35,212 bases of DNA. Source: JAFGJQ01 sp052034525. Its GTDB lineage: Bacteria > Planctomycetota > Phycisphaerae > UBA1845. The notes under the pieces are model-generated. The model searched no databases and had not been told where the DNA came from. It worked only from the letters and a program-made list of their open reading frames with translations. The stretch spans positions 1-35,212 of the forward strand of contig JBPOIK010000201.1 of NCBI GenBank assembly GCA_052034525.1, read 5' to 3'. Shown piece after piece: positions 32,797-35,212 of the stretch (the first letter of the stretch is position 1; every line of letters begins with the position of its first letter). A program made the position numbers and the translations under genes.

Positions 32797-33501
32797 ATGC
32801 AGACGCTGGAACTCGGCAGATCGGACGGGGACGGGCTGAACATCCTCTGCCTGGGCGCCCACGGAGATGACATCGAGATCGGCTGCGGCGGGACGCTCCT
32901 GAAGTGGCTCGATCAGTTCGAGAACGTATCGTGCCGCTGGGTGGTCTTCAGCGCGGATTCGGATCGCCGGCCGGAGTGCGCCGCCGGCGCCGACGCGTTC
33001 CTCCGGCAGGCTCGGCACAAGACTGTCGACATTCTGACGTTCCGCGACGGGTTCATGCCCTTCCAGGGAACGCAGATCAAGGAGTATTTTGAGCGCCTCA
33101 AGGCCGAGTTCACTCCGGACGTGATCTTCACGCATTGCCTCCACGATCGCCATCAGGACCATCGCCTGCTGTGCGATCTGACCTGGAACACATTCCGCAA
33201 CCATCTGATCCTGGAGTACGAGATCCCCAAGTACGACGGCGATTTCGGGCAGCCCAACGTGTTCGTGGCCCTGGACGAGGCGGTCTGCCGCCGAAAACTC
33301 GATGCGTTGCAGACCTGCTTCGTTTCTCAGCGCTCCAAGCGATGGTTCTCGCAAGAGACGTTCCGCGCGGTGCTGCAACTCCGCGCCATGGAGGCCGGCC
33401 TGGCCGGCGGCGGCGCCGAAGCCTTCTACGCCCGCAAGTTGCTCATCGGCGGCCCGCCGCCCGTCGGACCCGTGAACAACTCCCCGCCGCCGGACCGATA
33501 A
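32797..33501 (+). CDS. PIG-L/LmbE-family deacetylase
   Basis: 234 residues. LmbE-like zinc enzymes remove N-acetyl groups from sugars. Zn site AHGDDIEIGCGGTL (about 21-34; the usual AHPDD has Pro, here Gly) and HDRHQDHR (about 112-119). FSADSDRRPE and FTHCLHDRHQDH also fit. The C-terminal 25 residues, rich in Pro and Gly, look disordered. Cytoplasmic, no signal peptide. Fourth gene of the sugar cluster, 37 bases after the nucleotidyltransferase gene, suggesting action on an N-acetylated or amino-sugar intermediate. Confidence 0.9.
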   Translation: MQTLELGRSDGDGLNILCLGAHGDDIEIGCGGTLLKWLDQFENVSCRWVVFSADSDRRPECAAGADAFLRQARHKTVDILTFRDGFMPFQGTQIKEYFERLKAEFTPDVIFTHCLHDRHQDHRLLCDLTWNTFRNHLILEYEIPKYDGDFGQPNVFVALDEAVCRRKLDALQTCFVSQRSKRWFSQETFRAVLQLRAMEAGLAGGGAEAFYARKLLIGGPPPVGPVNNSPPPDR

Positions 33502-33616
33502 TTCGATGGGGCAAGGATCCTTCCGCGACGGGTCGATCCCGCCTGAAGGGCTGGCTGCGCGCCGCGGAATCGAGCGGGATTGCGCGGGGCGATTCGCGAC
33601 AAGTGAGGAAATGACA

Positions 33617-34366
33617 ATGCTTTATGTCGCCATGACGTTCTGGCTGCTGGTTATCGTGTTCTTAGCCTGGGGCGTCCATCGGCTCTGGAGCGGGATGATC
33701 AAGCCCCGGACGGTAAACTCCATTCTGCTGCCTGGCACCCTGGTCGCCCAGCTCGGCCACGTGCTGGGGCTCCTGGTCACCGGGGCCACCGTCAGCAATA
33801 CCACGCTCTACAAGGACGACGAGTCCGGCGAGCCGGAAACCACCAAGGACGCCAAGCCCCGTATTCCCGTGGTCGGCCCCGTCATCATTGGTCTGCTGCC
33901 GCTGCTGGCCTGCGCCGTCGCCATCTTCTTCGTGGCACGATACCTGGGCACCGGGATGATGAACGACCTGACTCAACAGTCCGCCGCCGAGTCGCTGCCC
34001 CGGACCCTCAGCGGCATCTGGAACCTCCTGCGCAATCAGATCACCCTGGCCGAAAACGCCCTCAATGCCGCGCTGAACGCAGATTCCACCCGCTGGCAGT
34101 CATGGCTTTTTATCTATCTCATCATCTGTCTGACCGTCCGAATGGCACCGTTTCCCGGTACCATGCGAGGCTCGCTGGGCGCCATCCTGCTGTTGGGGCT
34201 GGGCTCCTGGGTGTGCGGCCTGATTGTGCCGGCCACGGACGGTGTGATTCACAGCGGCTGGGGTGTGCTCAGCGCGTCGGTCGGCGCCCTGTCGTTCCTG
34301 CTGCTGGCAAGCCTGGCAGTTCGGGGCATTGTGAGCCTGATCAAGCTCCTCGCAACGAACAAGTGA
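33617..34366 (+). CDS. polytopic membrane protein of unknown function
   Basis: 249 residues from the ATG at 33617 (GAGG upstream); an ATG two codons earlier is equally possible. About five hydrophobic helices: residues 1-20, 38-58 (LGHVLGLLVTGATV), 80-108 (VVGPVIIGLLPLLACAVAIFF), 160-175, 185-235. A charged loop lies at about 60-80 (KDDESGEPETTKDAKPR). No family recognised; its placement after the sugar cluster might suggest an envelope role, but the 115-base gap leaves this open. Confidence 0.8.
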   Translation: MLYVAMTFWLLVIVFLAWGVHRLWSGMIKPRTVNSILLPGTLVAQLGHVLGLLVTGATVSNTTLYKDDESGEPETTKDAKPRIPVVGPVIIGLLPLLACAVAIFFVARYLGTGMMNDLTQQSAAESLPRTLSGIWNLLRNQITLAENALNAALNADSTRWQSWLFIYLIICLTVRMAPFPGTMRGSLGAILLLGLGSWVCGLIVPATDGVIHSGWGVLSASVGALSFLLLASLAVRGIVSLIKLLATNK

Positions 34367-34452
34367 AGCTTCCCAAGCCCCGAACGGAAGGTCGCGGCAC
34401 AGACAATCCGACGGCGTGAGGCTCCGAAGAAGCCGCTAGGCCGGTCATGCCG

Positions 34453-34490
34453 AAACGAGAACCGTTCTTGTTTCTATGGCTTTTTGCATT
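34453..34490 (+). terminator. weak terminator candidate after the membrane protein gene
   Basis: AAACGAGA (34453-34460) pairs with TCTTGTTT (34466-34473, one wobble) around a 5-base loop, followed by CTATGGCTTTTT. The stem is A+T-rich, so this is only tentative. Confidence 0.35.
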
Positions 34491-34508
34491 GATTTGCTGT
34501 GATTAGGC

Positions 34509-34600
34509 TTGCAATATGCAATGTTTCGAGTGAAGTCCGCTGTCTCAGAAGCGCTATTACCCCATGTGTAATAACAGGTTAAATACACCTGTCGCATCGA
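34509..34600 (+). promoter_or_regulatory. palindromes in the gap before the NifX-like gene
   Basis: TTGCA-ATA-TGCAA (34509-34521) is a perfect inverted repeat. A second, CAGGT-TAAATAC-ACCTG, lies near 34575-34592. The segment is markedly A+T-rich compared with the genes and probably contains the promoter, but I cannot fix a -35/-10 pair. Nothing else is visible in 34367-34707. Confidence 0.35.
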
Positions 34601-34707
34601 TGACGGTGCGGCATGAGACGTGATATCAAAGTACGGGTCGGCTTGAAATTGCCGTCAGAGTATGGCACAAGCCGGATCCGAAGCGATTGGAAAAAGCGAG
34701 GAAACCC

Positions 34708-35212
34708 ATGAAAATCGCCGTGACGGCCACTGAGCCACATCTGGATGCATCCGTGGATCCCCGGTTTGGTCGCTGTCCCTTCTTCATCGTTGTGGAAACG
34801 GACAGTCTGAGCTTTGAAGCGATTGCCAATGAATACCAGGCCCTCGGACACGGTGCCGGAATTCAGTCCGCGCGTCTGCTGGGCGAACGGGGGGTGGCGT
34901 ACGTCCTGACGGGGAGTTGCGGACCGAATGCCTTCGAGACACTGACCGCCGCCAAGGTCGGCGTGATCGTCGATTGCACGGGAACGGTCCGCAGCGTGGT
35001 CGAGCAGTTCGTGGCTGGACGGTTACAGCCGGTGGACGCGCCAAATGCCCCGGGGCACCACGGCCAGGCCGCCGTTGACGGCCCAGATTCGCCCCAGCCG
35101 CCGACTCCGCCGGCGAGCGGGTTCGAAAGCGGTCAAGGGGCGGGGGGCGGGATGGGACGTGGGATGGGGCGTGGAATGGGGCGTGGGCCGGGACGCGGGA
35201 GGGGGGGTGGGC
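34708..35212 (+). CDS. NifX/NifB-like (FeMo-cofactor-binding) protein, 3' end outside window
   Basis: Starts at ATG 34708 with a purine-rich GCGAGGAAA upstream; no stop before the window ends (168 codons visible). Residues 1-105 match the dinitrogenase iron-molybdenum cofactor family (MTH1175/NifX fold): MKIAVTA opening, SVDPRFGRCPFFIVVE (15-31), GHGAGIQSARLLGERGVAYVLTGSCGPNAFETL and AKVGVIVDCTG. In nif clusters it carries Fe-S or FeMo-co precursor; most bacteria without nitrogenase also have copies of unknown role. The tail after about 110 is Pro/Gly-rich, then GMGRGMGRGMGRGPGRG. No nif gene is seen, so nitrogen fixation should not be assumed. Confidence 0.88.
   Translation, partial: MKIAVTATEPHLDASVDPRFGRCPFFIVVETDSLSFEAIANEYQALGHGAGIQSARLLGERGVAYVLTGSCGPNAFETLTAAKVGVIVDCTGTVRSVVEQFVAGRLQPVDAPNAPGHHGQAAVDGPDSPQPPTPPASGFESGQGAGGGMGRGMGRGMGRGPGRGRGGG
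35149..35212 (+). repeat. G-rich 12-bp tandem repeat in the NifX-like tail
   Basis: Four imperfect units of 12 bases, each close to GGGATGGGGCGT (35149, 35161, 35173, 35185), then a G-rich run to the end. Encodes Gly-Met-Gly-Arg repeats. Runs of three or more G on one strand could form a G-quadruplex. Copy number may vary. Confidence 0.75.

Noticed and set aside
34650..34690. TGGCAC near the NifX-like gene as a sigma-54 -24 element
   Set aside because: No TTGC-type -12 follows at the right distance; the match is probably chance.
1..35212. CRISPR arrays, rRNA genes, complete insertion sequences or prophage genes
   Set aside because: No regularly spaced repeats, no rRNA-like sequence, and no intact transposase, integrase or phage structural gene was found.
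34708..35212. Reading the NifX-like gene as evidence for nitrogen fixation
   Set aside because: Family members are common in organisms without nitrogenase, and no nif structural or assembly gene is present here.

Overview
The window is a high-GC stretch (by eye about 60-65% G+C) of a bacterial chromosome. Its gene density, frequent GTG/TTG starts, many lipoproteins and a H-X9-DG pseudopilin-like domain fit a planctomycete or a related PVC-type lineage. That placement is inference from gene content, because no rRNA or marker protein is present to fix it. Only one RNA gene was found, a tRNA-Arg(UCU).

Layout. Positions 1-2025 (+) hold three tightly overlapping genes for poorly known, mostly exported proteins; the last is cut short. 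Positions 1975-3836 are a small accessory patch: two decayed copies of the start of a REP-associated (IS200/Y1-like) transposase, each preceded by small hairpins, bracket an AAA/DUF4143 ATPase gene with its own promoter. The tRNA-Arg follows directly. Positions 4016-8822 (-) carry the stress operon prkA-yeaH(DUF444)-spoVR behind a good sigma-70-type promoter. Positions 9166-16863 (-) are housekeeping: phosphofructokinase, two lipoproteins, ispD, a YacL-type PIN/TRAM membrane protein, and an overlapping gene pair that together equals the animal/plant lysine-degrading enzyme AASS (lysine-ketoglutarate reductase, then saccharopine dehydrogenase). Positions 17093-23378 (-) hold a Ser/Arg-rich TPR lipoprotein, a HAD hydrolase with a clear intrinsic terminator, a large N6-adenine DNA methyltransferase with no visible nuclease, and a PAS-GAF-receiver protein whose kinase part is degenerate. 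Positions 23686-27230 (-) hold plsY, a WaaG-like glycosyltransferase translationally coupled to it, and a sigma-54 activator.

At about 27.3 kb the coding strand switches. An ECF sigma factor (+) is followed by its probable anti-sigma partner. That partner is the most unusual protein in the window: a short cytoplasmic anti-sigma-like segment, one membrane helix, then a pseudopilin-like (DUF1559/H-X9-DG) extracytoplasmic domain. Next comes a sugar-modification cluster (two C-methyltransferase-like proteins, a glucose-1-phosphate cytidylyltransferase-like enzyme, a PIG-L deacetylase), then a polytopic membrane protein, and finally a NifX/NifB-type protein with a Gly-Met-Arg repeat tail that runs off the end of the window.

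How they work together. The glycosyltransferase, PlsY, sugar cluster and many lipoproteins point to envelope building. The PrkA operon, ECF/anti-sigma pair, sigma-54 activator and GAF/receiver protein point to stress and envelope sensing. Strongest candidates for something undescribed are the anti-sigma/pseudopilin fusion and the kinase-less sensor/receiver protein beside the lone methyltransferase.
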